Shown here: piece by piece, positions 1 to 6,958 of the stretch
How positions within the stretch are numbered: position 1 is the first letter of the stretch
Layout of the letters: each line of letters starts with the position of its first letter
DNA from: DATLWN01 sp964422615
GTDB taxonomy: Bacteria > Pseudomonadota > Zetaproteobacteria > Mariprofundales > Mariprofundaceae
Length of the DNA: 13,767 nucleotides
Assembly (NCBI GenBank): GCA_964422615.1
Contig: CAYRBJ010000040.1
Coordinates: 1 to 13,767 of the forward strand
Direction of reading: 5' to 3'
Position numbers and translations under genes: made by a program
The notes under the pieces: generated by a model
The model's input: the letters and a program-made list of their open reading frames with translations, nothing else
Databases searched by the model: none
What the model was told of the DNA's origin: nothing

Positions 1-121
1 ACTCGGCGACGGTCTTCTTGCCGTCCCACATCACCTTGTTGACGACCTGCGAAACCGTGCGGTCGCCGAATTTGGCGTCGGGCACGATCGGTCGGCGTGA
101 CGGAGGTCCTTTGCGCGGCAT
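1..121 (-). CDS. rpsG: 30S ribosomal protein S7, 5' part only
   Basis: S7 binds the 3' domain of 16S rRNA and nucleates assembly of the small-subunit head. Only the first 40 codons lie in the window; the gene runs off the left edge. The protein begins MPRKGPPSRRPIVPDAKFGD and continues to a V-N-K-V-M-W-D-G-K-K-T-V-A-E segment, which matches the S7 pattern (PDPKFG, VN..M.DGKK..AE in E. coli). The start ATG is preceded by CAGGAG about eight bases upstream. It follows rpsL by 18 bases on the same strand, the standard str-operon order. The N-terminal MPRKGP form is seen in several phyla and does not fix taxonomy. Identity is secure despite truncation. Confidence 0.93.
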   Translation of the reverse strand, partial: MPRKGPPSRRPIVPDAKFGDRTVSQVVNKVMWDGKKTVAE

Positions 122-139
122 GCTCGATACTCCTGAAAC

Positions 140-511
140 TTATTTCGGGCGCTTGGCGCCGTACTTCGAACGGCGCTGCCTGCGGCCGTCGACGCCGGTC
201 GTATCCAGAACGCCACGAAGAATATGGTAACGTACGCCCGGCAGGTCCTTCACACGACCGCCACGGATCAACACCACCGAGTGCTCCTGCAGCTTGTGGC
301 CCTCGCCCGGAATGTAGGCGGTGACCTCAAAGCCGTTGGTCAGGCGCACGCGCGCCACCTTGCGAAGCGCCGAGTTCGGCTTCTTCGGCGTCGTGGTGTA
401 CACGCGGGTGCACACACCGCGGCGCTGCGGACAGGCCTGCAGGGCGGGCACCTTGTTGATCTTCCGCTTGTCCCGACGGGGCTTGCGGATCATCTGGTTA
501 ATCGTTGGCAT
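140..511 (-). CDS. rpsL: 30S ribosomal protein S12
   Basis: S12 sits at the decoding centre of the small subunit and controls accuracy. The 123-residue product is full length. The universally conserved TPKKPNSALRK (residues 41-51) and GGRVKDLPGVRYH (84-96) are present, with Lys43 and Lys88 unchanged, so the common streptomycin-resistance substitutions are absent. Asp89 is the site that RimO methylthiolates in relatives. The start has AGAGGT just upstream and the gene lies about 42 bases downstream of a strong promoter, first in the str operon with rpsG following. Residues 5-30 and the tail (YHILRGVLDT...RRSKYGAKRPK) resemble alphaproteobacterial S12 more than the E. coli form, in my reading. 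Confidence 0.98.
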   Translation of the reverse strand: MPTINQMIRKPRRDKRKINKVPALQACPQRRGVCTRVYTTTPKKPNSALRKVARVRLTNGFEVTAYIPGEGHKLQEHSVVLIRGGRVKDLPGVRYHILRGVLDTTGVDGRRQRRSKYGAKRPK

Positions 512-559
512 CGTTACCTCTTTTCCACATCAACCTTCACCAGGGGCGAAGGGTCGCGA

Positions 560-588
560 ACCATAGTGGCGGGTAGGGAAAGTGTCAA
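560..588 (-). promoter_or_regulatory. sigma70 promoter of the rpsL-rpsG (str) operon
   Basis: Read on the minus strand there is a perfect -35 TTGACA (583-588) and, after 17 bases, a -10 TATGGT (560-565). Transcription would start near 553 and give a leader of about 42 bases before the rpsL ATG. Orientation, spacing and location fit a strong ribosomal-protein promoter. Confidence 0.8.
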
Positions 589-673
589 CAGGATCGGGCG
601 GGTTTTTTTACGGTTTCGGCACAGGCATCAAAACCAAGCCACGGCGCTGTTTCCGGCCCCGCGCGCAGCCGCC

Positions 674-1849
674 TCAATCGACGGCGGTCAGCGGCAGTTT
701 GCGCGTCGAAACGCCACCGGATCTCGGCCCCAAAATGCCGGTCAGGTAACGTAACACCTTCTCGGCCGTGGCACGGTAACCGGTCAGCTTGCCGCCATAG
801 ATGGACAGCAGCCGTGGCGCCCTGTCATGGTCCACGTGCAAAACCGTTTCACGCGAACGCGCAAACGGAGAATCCCCGCCCGCCGGCAGCACCCTGAGGC
901 CGGCGAAGCTCTCCAGTACCGTGGCATCGCCGTCAGGAAAGTAGCGGCGATAGTCCGCTTGCAGGTAGGCGATCTCCGCAGGCAGTGGCGCCACCTTTGC
1001 CGGATCGCCCGTGAATAGCGTTTCGGTGGTGCCGACCAGCGTCCGGCCACGCCAGGGCATCACAAACACGGCGCGTCGATCGGAGGCTTCCGTGTAGTAG
1101 ATGCCGCGCTCCAGATGCCCAGGCACCACGATATGCGTACCCTGCACCAACTCGATGGGAAAGCGAGAGGGCGCCGGCGTCACGCGGTCGAGCACGGCGT
1201 TGACCCAGGGGCCTGCGGCATTGACCAGCATGCCGGCCATCAGCTCATGCTCTTCATCTCCCTGTCGATAGCGAACCGTCACCCGGTTCACCGCACAATC
1301 GGCCGCCACCAGCGTGGCCGGGCAGATCAGCCTGGCATCGAAGGAGGCAGCCGAATGCCAAACCGCCCGCGTCAGCGCTGCGTCGTCGGTCTGGGCATCC
1401 CAGTAGCGGAACACGGTCTGCAGGCCGTCCAGCTGCAGGCCGTCCAGCTCTCCCCAGTGCCGGCGCGGCACGATTGAGAAGCGGGCCAGCGGCGTAATGC
1501 CGGTCAGCAACGCGTACAGGCTTAGACCAGCGCCGATCATCCACATCGGGCGCACAGTGTCGCGATAGACCGGGATGTAGAAAGGCACCGGGTGTACCAG
1601 ATCGGGGGCAAGGCGTAACAGTAACCGGCGCTCATGCAGCGATTCGTAGACAAGTCGCAGCTGTGCGCTCTCCAGATAGCGCAGGCCGCCATGAATCAGC
1701 TTGCTTGAGCGACTGGAAGTGCCGGCGGCCAAATCTTTCTGCTCCAGTAGAACCACCGAGTAACCGGCCGCCGCCGCAGCCTGGGCTACGCCGCAGCCGT
1801 GGATGCCGCCGCCGACCACCAGCACGTCGACGTCCACTGGGGGGCTCAT
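674..1849 (-). CDS. glpD: FAD-dependent glycerol-3-phosphate dehydrogenase, short form
   Basis: This enzyme oxidises glycerol-3-phosphate to dihydroxyacetone phosphate at the membrane, passing electrons to quinone. The N-terminus has the FAD-binding GGGIHG (13-18) with the adenine-ribose acid Glu36, then SSRSSKLIHGGLRYLE (45-60), a family hallmark. Near the end is GGKLTGYR, the second GlpD signature. The product is 391 residues against about 500 for E. coli GlpD: it ends soon after that signature, so the C-terminal helical domain is missing. The ATG chosen overlaps the stop of the upstream phosphodiesterase gene (ATGA, 1846-1849), implying translational coupling; another ATG two codons earlier (1855) is possible. 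A 15-base tandem duplication at 1418-1447 repeats LDGLQ. Function is well supported; whether the short form is fully active is inference. Confidence 0.88.
   Translation of the reverse strand: MSPPVDVDVLVVGGGIHGCGVAQAAAAAGYSVVLLEQKDLAAGTSSRSSKLIHGGLRYLESAQLRLVYESLHERRLLLRLAPDLVHPVPFYIPVYRDTVRPMWMIGAGLSLYALLTGITPLARFSIVPRRHWGELDGLQLDGLQTVFRYWDAQTDDAALTRAVWHSAASFDARLICPATLVAADCAVNRVTVRYRQGDEEHELMAGMLVNAAGPWVNAVLDRVTPAPSRFPIELVQGTHIVVPGHLERGIYYTEASDRRAVFVMPWRGRTLVGTTETLFTGDPAKVAPLPAEIAYLQADYRRYFPDGDATVLESFAGLRVLPAGGDSPFARSRETVLHVDHDRAPRLLSIYGGKLTGYRATAEKVLRYLTGILGPRSGGVSTRKLPLTAVD
1418..1447. repeat. 15-bp tandem duplication inside glpD
   Basis: The unit CTGCAGGCCGTCCAG occurs twice head to tail (1418-1432 and 1433-1447). 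It keeps frame and encodes LDGLQ twice in the dehydrogenase. It looks like a recent slippage or duplication event. Confidence 0.9.
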
Positions 1850-2541
1850 GTCCATCCGGGCAGTGCCCGGCGCATGCCGGCGATATCGTTGGTTTCGATG
1901 AAGTCCGCCCCGCGCGCAGCCAGCCGGCGCGCCAATTCCGGATCGGACACCTCGTACACCGCCAGCGGCACCGAGAATGGGTTCACAGGGCCGTCCGGGG
2001 CCAGACCCGCCACATCGCAGAACCAGATGGACAGACCATGTTGCAATGCTTCGGGCAGGGCGGCCGGCCAAGCCTCGGTCACCCAGCCGGCGACCCACCC
2101 CTGCGCGATGGCCAGGCGCAGGATGCCGGCATCAAATGAGATCAGCGTACATCGGGATCGCACCGGCGCCAGCGCCTCGCTAACCGCGGCCAGCATCACC
2201 GATTCCCCCGCCACCTCGATGCTCTCCCGTTTCAGTTCCACGAAGGCATGCATATCCGGATAGCGCTGCAAAAATGCGGCCAGATCGGCCAGGGCCGGTA
2301 CCGGCCTGCCGCCCACGTGCAGTTCACGGATCTCAGCCAGCGAAATGTCCATGATGCGTCCCGGCATGCCGCACAGGCGCTGCAGATCGTCATCGTGGAA
2401 GACCACCGGCACACCGTCGGCTGACAGCTGCACATCAAGCTCGACATGGCGGGCGCCATGGGAAATCGCCGCCTCAATGCCGGCCAGCGTATTCTCGGGA
2501 TAGCGTTGCGGATAGCCGCGGTGGGCGATCAGGGCGGGCAT
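1846..2541 (-). CDS. ugpQ: glycerophosphodiester phosphodiesterase (cytosolic type)
   Basis: Hydrolyses glycerophosphodiesters (deacylated phospholipids) to an alcohol and glycerol-3-phosphate. The 231-residue protein has the GDPD catalytic set: HRG at 7-9 and PENT at 15-18, E34-L-D36 in VELDVQLSADG, the second catalytic His in FHDD (His49), and a further acid in VELK (Glu102). There is no signal peptide, so it should be cytosolic like E. coli UgpQ rather than periplasmic GlpQ. Its stop overlaps the glpD start by ATGA, so the product is made next to the enzyme that consumes it. No strong SD precedes the ATG; a TACACT lies about 12 bases upstream and could be a -10 giving a very short leader, which is speculative. 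The symbol is by similarity of type. Confidence 0.92.
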   Translation of the reverse strand: MPALIAHRGYPQRYPENTLAGIEAAISHGARHVELDVQLSADGVPVVFHDDDLQRLCGMPGRIMDISLAEIRELHVGGRPVPALADLAAFLQRYPDMHAFVELKRESIEVAGESVMLAAVSEALAPVRSRCTLISFDAGILRLAIAQGWVAGWVTEAWPAALPEALQHGLSIWFCDVAGLAPDGPVNPFSVPLAVYEVSDPELARRLAARGADFIETNDIAGMRRALPGWT

Positions 2542-2575
2542 GCCACCAGTGTAGCCGAAGCCCCTGGGCTTGACC

Positions 2576-3127
2576 CTAATTCTTCATGGCATCGGGATTG
2601 AAGTCGCAGCTCTGCTTCCAGTGGCCACGCCGGGAATCAGAGGTCGGCGCGATGTCGTATTTCTTGTTGATGTCGAGATAGGCCTTCAACCGCGGATAGG
2701 TGTTCAGCACCACAGCGTCGAAATCGCGGTTGATGTAGAAGGCATCGTCAGCAAAGGAGGCCAAGCATTCGGAAGCCTTGTCGATCGCCACCGCATCATG
2801 CCTAGCCTTGGCCGGATCGTTGCCGTCCTCGATAAAGTCCTGCAGCGCTCGGGCCTTCTGCTTCAGAGCCGCGCGGGTTTTTTCGGAATTCGAATAATGG
2901 ATGGTGATCCAGCGCTGCACATCGTCGCGCAGGCCGTCGTGATCGCGATCGATGCCGGCCAGCGTAGCCTTGCCGGCCTTGCCCGGATCGGGCGGCAAGG
3001 CCGCGAGCACGGCCGGGTCCACCTTCTGCTTCATCAATGCCTTAGCACTCTGCCCCGGAGGACCGGAGGAGCAACCTGCCAGCATCAATATCGCGCAGAG
3101 AAATCCAAGTTTCGCAAACTCTCGCAT
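2576..3127 (-). CDS. small lipoprotein of unknown function
   Basis: A 183-residue protein when started at the ATG that gives a classic lipoprotein signal: charged MREFAK, a hydrophobic stretch, then the lipobox L-A-G-C with the lipidated Cys at 19. The mature part has an acidic D60-R-D-H-D-G-L-R-D-D segment that resembles a calcium-binding DxDxDG loop, followed by a helix-rich region and an NRDFD segment near residue 130. An in-frame ATG 54 bases upstream would put 18 residues before the signal and is rejected. No good SD is visible. It lies 58 bases downstream of pntB on the same strand and 34 bases upstream of the phosphodiesterase gene, so it could be read through from the pnt operon. I do not recognise the family; calcium binding is only a possibility. 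Confidence 0.75.
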   Translation of the reverse strand: MREFAKLGFLCAILMLAGCSSGPPGQSAKALMKQKVDPAVLAALPPDPGKAGKATLAGIDRDHDGLRDDVQRWITIHYSNSEKTRAALKQKARALQDFIEDGNDPAKARHDAVAIDKASECLASFADDAFYINRDFDAVVLNTYPRLKAYLDINKKYDIAPTSDSRRGHWKQSCDFNPDAMKN

Positions 3128-3185
3128 CAAGCGAGGATAACAAGGCAAGCGCCCGACAACCACGGAAAGGGGATTCGGCATCCGC

Positions 3186-4583
3186 TTACAGCGCCTGCAG
3201 GATAGCCTCGCAGGCCTTCTTGGCATCGGAAAACAGCATCATCGTCTTGTCCATGTAGAACAGATCGTTGTCCAGGCCTGCATAACCCGGCGACAGCGAG
3301 CGCTTGATGAACACCACATGCTCCGCCTTCGCCACATCCAGCACCGGCATGCCGTAGATGGGGCTGGAAGGATCGGTCTTGGCCGCGGGGTTGGTCACAT
3401 CGTTGGCACCGATCACCAATGCCACATCGGTATCGGCGAACTCGGCATTGATCTCGTCCATTTCCTCCACCAGGTCATAGGGCACGTCGGCCTCGGCCAG
3501 CAGCACGTTCATGTGCCCGGGCATGCGCCCGGCCACCGGATGGATGGCAAAGCGCACCTGCACGCCCTGCTTGATCAACGCATCGACCATCTCCTTCAGT
3601 ACGTGCTGTGCGCGCGCCACCGCCAGGCCGTAACCCGGAACGATGATGACGCTGCGCGCGTTGCTGAGCAGAAAGGCCGCATCCTCTGCAGAACCGCTCT
3701 TGTACGGCCGTTGCGCGGCTGGGGCACCGGCGGACGGGGCACCGCCCTCACCGCCAAAGCCGCCGAGCAGCACATTGAACAGCGAGCGGTTCATGGCCCG
3801 GGTCATGATGAAGGATAGGATGGCACCGGAAGAGCCGACCAGGGCGCCGGCGATGATCAACATGTTGTTCTCCAACGTGAAGCCGATGCCGGCGGCCGCC
3901 CAGCCGGAATAGGAATTCAGCATCGACACGATCACCGGCATGTCGGCGCCGCCGATCGGTACGATCAGCAACACGCCGAGCACCAGGGCGATGCCCAGCA
4001 TCACCAGGAACGGCACCCAGGCCTGGGTGATGCAGAAACCGATGCCGGAACCGATCATGACGATGCCCAGCACCAGGTTCAGCGGATGCTGGCCCTTGAA
4101 CACCAGCGGCTTGCCGGAGATCAGGCCCTGCAGCTTCGAAAAGGCGATGATCGAGGCAGTGAAGGTGATGGCGCCGATGAATGTGCCGAGAAACAACTCG
4201 ATGCGGCTGGACACCTTCAAGCCACCGGCCGCGGCGGCGATGCCGTAGCCCTCGGGATTGTAAAAGGCCGATACGGCGATCAGTACGGCCGCCAGGCCGA
4301 CCAGCGAGTGCATGGCGGCCACCAGCTGGGGCATATGCGTCATCGGGATCTTCTTGGCCACGAACATGCCGAACACGCCGCCGGCCGCCATTGACGCAAA
4401 AATCCACCAGTAATTGTGAATCTGCGAAAGCTGCAGCGTCACCAGCACGGCGATCACCATGCCAATCATGCCGAACACATTGCCGCGCCGGGCGCTCTCG
4501 GGACTTGACAGCCCCTTCAGGGCCAGGATCAGAAGCACTGCGGCGAGCAGGTAGGCCATCGCCACCATGTTTGCGGAAATCAC
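3186..4583 (-). CDS. pntB: NAD(P) transhydrogenase subunit beta
   Basis: PntB provides the NADP(H)-binding domain III and part of the proton channel of the inner-membrane transhydrogenase, which uses the proton gradient to reduce NADP with NADH. The 465 residues match E. coli PntB in length (462) and sequence: His92 in MPQLVAAMHSLVGLAA corresponds to E. coli His91, followed by IGGADMPVIVSMLNSYSGWA. The C-terminal domain has PGYGLAVARAQ, HPVAGRMPGHMNVLLAEA and IGANDVTNPAA. The N-terminal half is strongly hydrophobic with multiple membrane spans. I start at GTG because AGGGGAGAG lies just upstream and this restores the expected N-terminal length; the nearest ATG (4568) lacks an SD. It follows pntAb by 22 bases. 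Confidence 0.96.
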   Translation of the reverse strand: MISANMVAMAYLLAAVLLILALKGLSSPESARRGNVFGMIGMVIAVLVTLQLSQIHNYWWIFASMAAGGVFGMFVAKKIPMTHMPQLVAAMHSLVGLAAVLIAVSAFYNPEGYGIAAAAGGLKVSSRIELFLGTFIGAITFTASIIAFSKLQGLISGKPLVFKGQHPLNLVLGIVMIGSGIGFCITQAWVPFLVMLGIALVLGVLLIVPIGGADMPVIVSMLNSYSGWAAAGIGFTLENNMLIIAGALVGSSGAILSFIMTRAMNRSLFNVLLGGFGGEGGAPSAGAPAAQRPYKSGSAEDAAFLLSNARSVIIVPGYGLAVARAQHVLKEMVDALIKQGVQVRFAIHPVAGRMPGHMNVLLAEADVPYDLVEEMDEINAEFADTDVALVIGANDVTNPAAKTDPSSPIYGMPVLDVAKAEHVVFIKRSLSPGYAGLDNDLFYMDKTMMLFSDAKKACEAILQAL

Positions 4584-4605
4584 GACACTCTCCCCTGGCC
4601 TGCGT

Positions 4606-4944
4606 TCAGCGCCGTTTCTTGAACATGGCCAGCATGCGCTGCGTGACCATGAAACCACCGAAGATGTTCACCGATACCAGCCCCACCGCGAACAGTCCCA
4701 ACACCGTGGCCAGGTTCAATTCCAGCGGCCCGGAGGCGAGAATGGCACCAACAATGATGATGCTCGAGATGGCGTTGGTCAGGCTCATCAGTGGCGTGTG
4801 CAACGCCGGTGTCACGTTCCACACCACGTGGTAACCAATGAACACGGCCAGCACGAACACCGTGAAGGCGAAGATGAATGGATCGAATGCGGCCGCTCCA
4901 TGCGCCGCCTGCGCGGCATTGGCCGCGGCATGCACCTCGTTCAT
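4606..4944 (-). CDS. pntAb: NAD(P) transhydrogenase subunit alpha, membrane part
   Basis: A 112-residue membrane protein corresponding to the C-terminal part of E. coli PntA (the alpha-subunit portion of domain II). After an Ala-rich start it has three to four hydrophobic segments, including FIFAFTVFVLAVFIGYHVVW, the conserved V-T-P-A-L-H-T-P-L-M-S-L-T-N-A-I-S-S-I loop and a final NIFGGFMVTQRMLAMFKKR. The conserved loop is diagnostic. Its ATG overlaps the pntAa stop (ATGA at 4941-4944), so the two halves of the alpha subunit are translationally coupled. The split arrangement is typical of Rhodospirillum-like and many other proteobacterial enzymes, unlike the fused E. coli alpha subunit. Confidence 0.95.
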   Translation of the reverse strand: MNEVHAAANAAQAAHGAAAFDPFIFAFTVFVLAVFIGYHVVWNVTPALHTPLMSLTNAISSIIIVGAILASGPLELNLATVLGLFAVGLVSVNIFGGFMVTQRMLAMFKKRR

Positions 4945-6074
4945 GACTTGCCTCCCTTCAGCAGCTCCGGCTTGCGGAATTCACCCCGGTGGGCAATCAA
5001 TGATGCAGCCACAATCTCGTCCTTCGGATCGGGTTTCAGTTCACCCTTGCCGCCATTGAGCATCGGTACCAGGAAATTGTACAGGTTGCGGGCATACAGG
5101 TTACTGGCGTCGGTGGCCAGCAGCGAGGGCAGGTTTCCATGGCCGATGATGGTCACCCCCTGGTGTTCGACCACCTTGTCCAGCTTCGACAGCGGGCAAT
5201 TGCCGCCGGACTCGACCGCCAGGTCGACGATCACCGATCCGGGCTTCATCGATTCCACCATGCCCTTGGTGATCAACTCAGGGGCCGACCGCCCCGGGAT
5301 CAGCGCTGTGGTGATGATGATGTCGGCGGCGGCGGCATGCTTGGCCACCAGCTCGCCCTGCTTTTGCTTGTATTCCTCGGACACCTCGCGGGCATAGCCA
5401 CCGGCATCCTCGGCATTCTCCTCGACCGGCACCTCGACGAACTTGGCGCCCAGGCTCAGCACCTGCTCTTTCGCGGCAGTGCGTACATCGAAGGCCTCGA
5501 CCATGGCGCCCAGGCGCCGGGCCGTGGCAATGGCCTGCAGGCCGGCCACGCCGGCCCCCATCACCAGCACCCTGGCCGGTGTTACCGTACCGGCGGCCGT
5601 CATCAGCATCGGGATGAAGCGTTTGTAGTGTTCGGTTGCCACCAGCACGGCCTTGTATCCGGCGACGCTTGCCTGGCTGGACAGCACATCCATGCCCTGG
5701 GCACGCGAGATGCGCGGTACCAGTTCCATGGCGAAGCAGCTCAGGCCGCCCTTGGCATAATCGGCCAACAGCGGGTTGGCATAGGGGGAGAACATGGCGA
5801 CCACCGCCGCGCCCTCCGGAGTCTGGGTCAATTCCTTGGCATCCGGTGCCTGTACCTTCAGCACCACGTCGGCGCCTTTGCAAGTGGCAGTGTATGAAGA
5901 CTCGAGCTTGGCACCGGCCTCTTCGTAGACGGCGTCCGGAAAGCGAGCGCCAGCACCGGCACCCTGCTGCACAATGACGGTGCAGCCGGCGGCGATAAAC
6001 TTTTTGACCGTTTCGGGAGTCGCTGCCACGCGCGCTTCATGGGCACGGGTTTCAGCGGGAACGGCTATGCGCAT
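4941..6074 (-). CDS. pntAa: NAD(P) transhydrogenase subunit alpha, NAD(H)-binding part
   Basis: The 377-residue soluble domain I that binds NAD(H) in the proton-translocating transhydrogenase. It has the N-terminal MRIAVPAET(R), the RQD loop known from Rhodospirillum rubrum (Arg121, Gln126, Asp129 here, same spacing), SSQASVAGYKAV, the Rossmann GAGVAG at 173-178 and Asp196 at the end of the second strand for the NAD ribose. Later conserved parts are TTALIPGRSAP and GHGNLPS. The start ATG has GGAGGA about six bases upstream. It is first of the pntAa-pntAb-pntB operon and lies 84 bases beyond folK on the same strand, across a large inverted repeat. Confidence 0.96.
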   Translation of the reverse strand: MRIAVPAETRAHEARVAATPETVKKFIAAGCTVIVQQGAGAGARFPDAVYEEAGAKLESSYTATCKGADVVLKVQAPDAKELTQTPEGAAVVAMFSPYANPLLADYAKGGLSCFAMELVPRISRAQGMDVLSSQASVAGYKAVLVATEHYKRFIPMLMTAAGTVTPARVLVMGAGVAGLQAIATARRLGAMVEAFDVRTAAKEQVLSLGAKFVEVPVEENAEDAGGYAREVSEEYKQKQGELVAKHAAAADIIITTALIPGRSAPELITKGMVESMKPGSVIVDLAVESGGNCPLSKLDKVVEHQGVTIIGHGNLPSLLATDASNLYARNLYNFLVPMLNGGKGELKPDPKDEIVAASLIAHRGEFRKPELLKGGKS

Positions 6075-6100
6075 GCGTATCCTCCACGACTAAGGCTTGT

Positions 6101-6153
6101 CTGCCCGCCGCATGCATTCACCGGCCGAGGCCGGGAACGCCAAAGGCGGGCAG
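6101..6153. promoter_or_regulatory. nested inverted repeat between folK and pntAa
   Basis: CTGCCCGCC (6101-6109) pairs perfectly with GGCGGGCAG (6145-6153). Inside the intervening 35 bases a second stem, CCGGCC (6121-6126) and GGCCGG (6129-6134), forms a tight hairpin with a CGAG tetraloop. In RNA from the minus strand this would sit just after the folK stop and in the pntAa leader. No U-tract follows on either strand, so it is not a standard intrinsic terminator; an RNA processing/stabilising element or a protein site is possible. Confidence 0.6.
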
Positions 6154-6158
6154 TGTAG

Positions 6159-6596
6159 TCACGTGCCGGCCTTTGACAAGTCCAGGGCCACACGGTGCAG
6201 CATGGCCACGGATCCGGCGAACGCCTCAAGTTTCATCAGTTCAGACGCAGGCACATGTACATGTGCATGGCGATACAGGTCATCATCCAGGCATTCCGTG
6301 CCGTAGAATATCAGGTCGAGATCGAGCGTGCGTGGACGCCAGGCGCCGGCGGTGCGATCCCGGCCATGGCGATCCTCGATCCGCTTTAACCACGCAGCCA
6401 GTTTTTCCCGACTCTGCGTGGTTTCGATCAGACAACAAGCGTTGAGGAAATCGTCTCCCTGCATGCCTACCGGTGGCGAGCGGTACACCGAGGAGAAGTG
6501 TGCCGATGGATGGACCTCTCGAATCTCCCGTGCCGCTGCCGCCAGGTGCCGTTCCGGCTCGATGTTCGAGCCCATGCCGATCAGCACCTGGATCAA
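6159..6596 (-). CDS. folK: 2-amino-4-hydroxy-6-hydroxymethyldihydropteridine pyrophosphokinase (HPPK), divergent C-terminus
   Basis: HPPK transfers pyrophosphate from ATP to 6-hydroxymethyl-7,8-dihydropterin in folate synthesis. The first 100 residues fit well: LIGMGSNIEPE, SSVYRSPPVG, FLNACC, and HGRDR...WRPRTLDLDLIFYG, where Trp86, Arg89, Asp92 and Asp94 match E. coli Trp89, Arg92 and the two Mg-binding Asp. The start is a TTG overlapping the folB stop (TTGA, 6593-6596); a GTG three codons in (6587) is the alternative. At 145 residues it is shorter than usual (about 160). After a VP pair (115-116) the expected His and later Arg (E. coli His115, Arg121) are replaced and the usual FVL.PL.EI segment is missing. 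It may be a diverged subfamily or paralogue; activity is uncertain. Confidence 0.82.
   Translation of the reverse strand: MIQVLIGMGSNIEPERHLAAAAREIREVHPSAHFSSVYRSPPVGMQGDDFLNACCLIETTQSREKLAAWLKRIEDRHGRDRTAGAWRPRTLDLDLIFYGTECLDDDLYRHAHVHVPASELMKLEAFAGSVAMLHRVALDLSKAGT
6251..6266. repeat. 16-bp perfect palindrome inside folK
   Basis: GCACATGTACATGTGC is identical to its reverse complement. It encodes part of an H-A-H-V-H-V run in the divergent C-terminal region of folK. It may be only a by-product of the alternating residues. Confidence 0.7.
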
Positions 6597-6958
6597 GCAG
6601 GCTCGCCCCGTTCGATCAACACCGCCACATTCTCGGAATGGCGCACAGCACCGGGCTTGGACATCTTCAGGCGCAGCCAGGGTACATGGAATTCCTGCAT
6701 GATGATGGTGGCACAACGCTCGGCGAGCGATTCGATCAGGCCGTAATCCGAGGTCTCGATGAAGCTGATCAGGCGTTTGGCCACCGCCTTGTAATCCAGG
6801 GCATCGTCGATGGCATCGCTCGCTGCCGCAGCCGTGATATCCCAAGCCATTTCCACATCGATGCGCACCGTCTGGCGAATCTCCCGCTCCCAGTCATAGA
6901 TGCCGATCACCGTCTGCACCTCCAGCCCTTCGATCAGAATGCGGTCGAATCGATTCAC
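6593..6958 (-). CDS. folB: dihydroneopterin aldolase
   Basis: FolB cleaves 7,8-dihydroneopterin to 6-hydroxymethyl-7,8-dihydropterin and glycolaldehyde, the step immediately before FolK. The 121 residues match the family length (E. coli 122). The motifs are present: IEGLEVQTVIGIYDWEREI (9-27), Tyr57 in DALDY, Glu76 in LIESLAER, and LKMSKPGAV with the catalytic Lys101. I place the start at GTG because GGGGGAGGG lies directly upstream and this gives the typical N-terminus (MNRFDRILIEGLEV). The gene stop overlaps the folK start, so substrate and product steps are coupled. It is divergent from the CHCC zinc-finger gene. Confidence 0.95.
   Translation of the reverse strand: MNRFDRILIEGLEVQTVIGIYDWEREIRQTVRIDVEMAWDITAAAASDAIDDALDYKAVAKRLISFIETSDYGLIESLAERCATIIMQEFHVPWLRLKMSKPGAVRHSENVAVLIERGEPA

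Noticed and set aside
592..610. GGGCGGG followed by a run of seven T, resembling a plus-strand terminator
   Set aside because: No upstream CCCGCCC-type partner arm exists to form a stem, and no plus-strand gene ends there.
224..754. Plus-strand open frame across rpsL and its promoter
   Set aside because: It is antisense to rpsL and crosses the str promoter; no SD and no recognisable domain.
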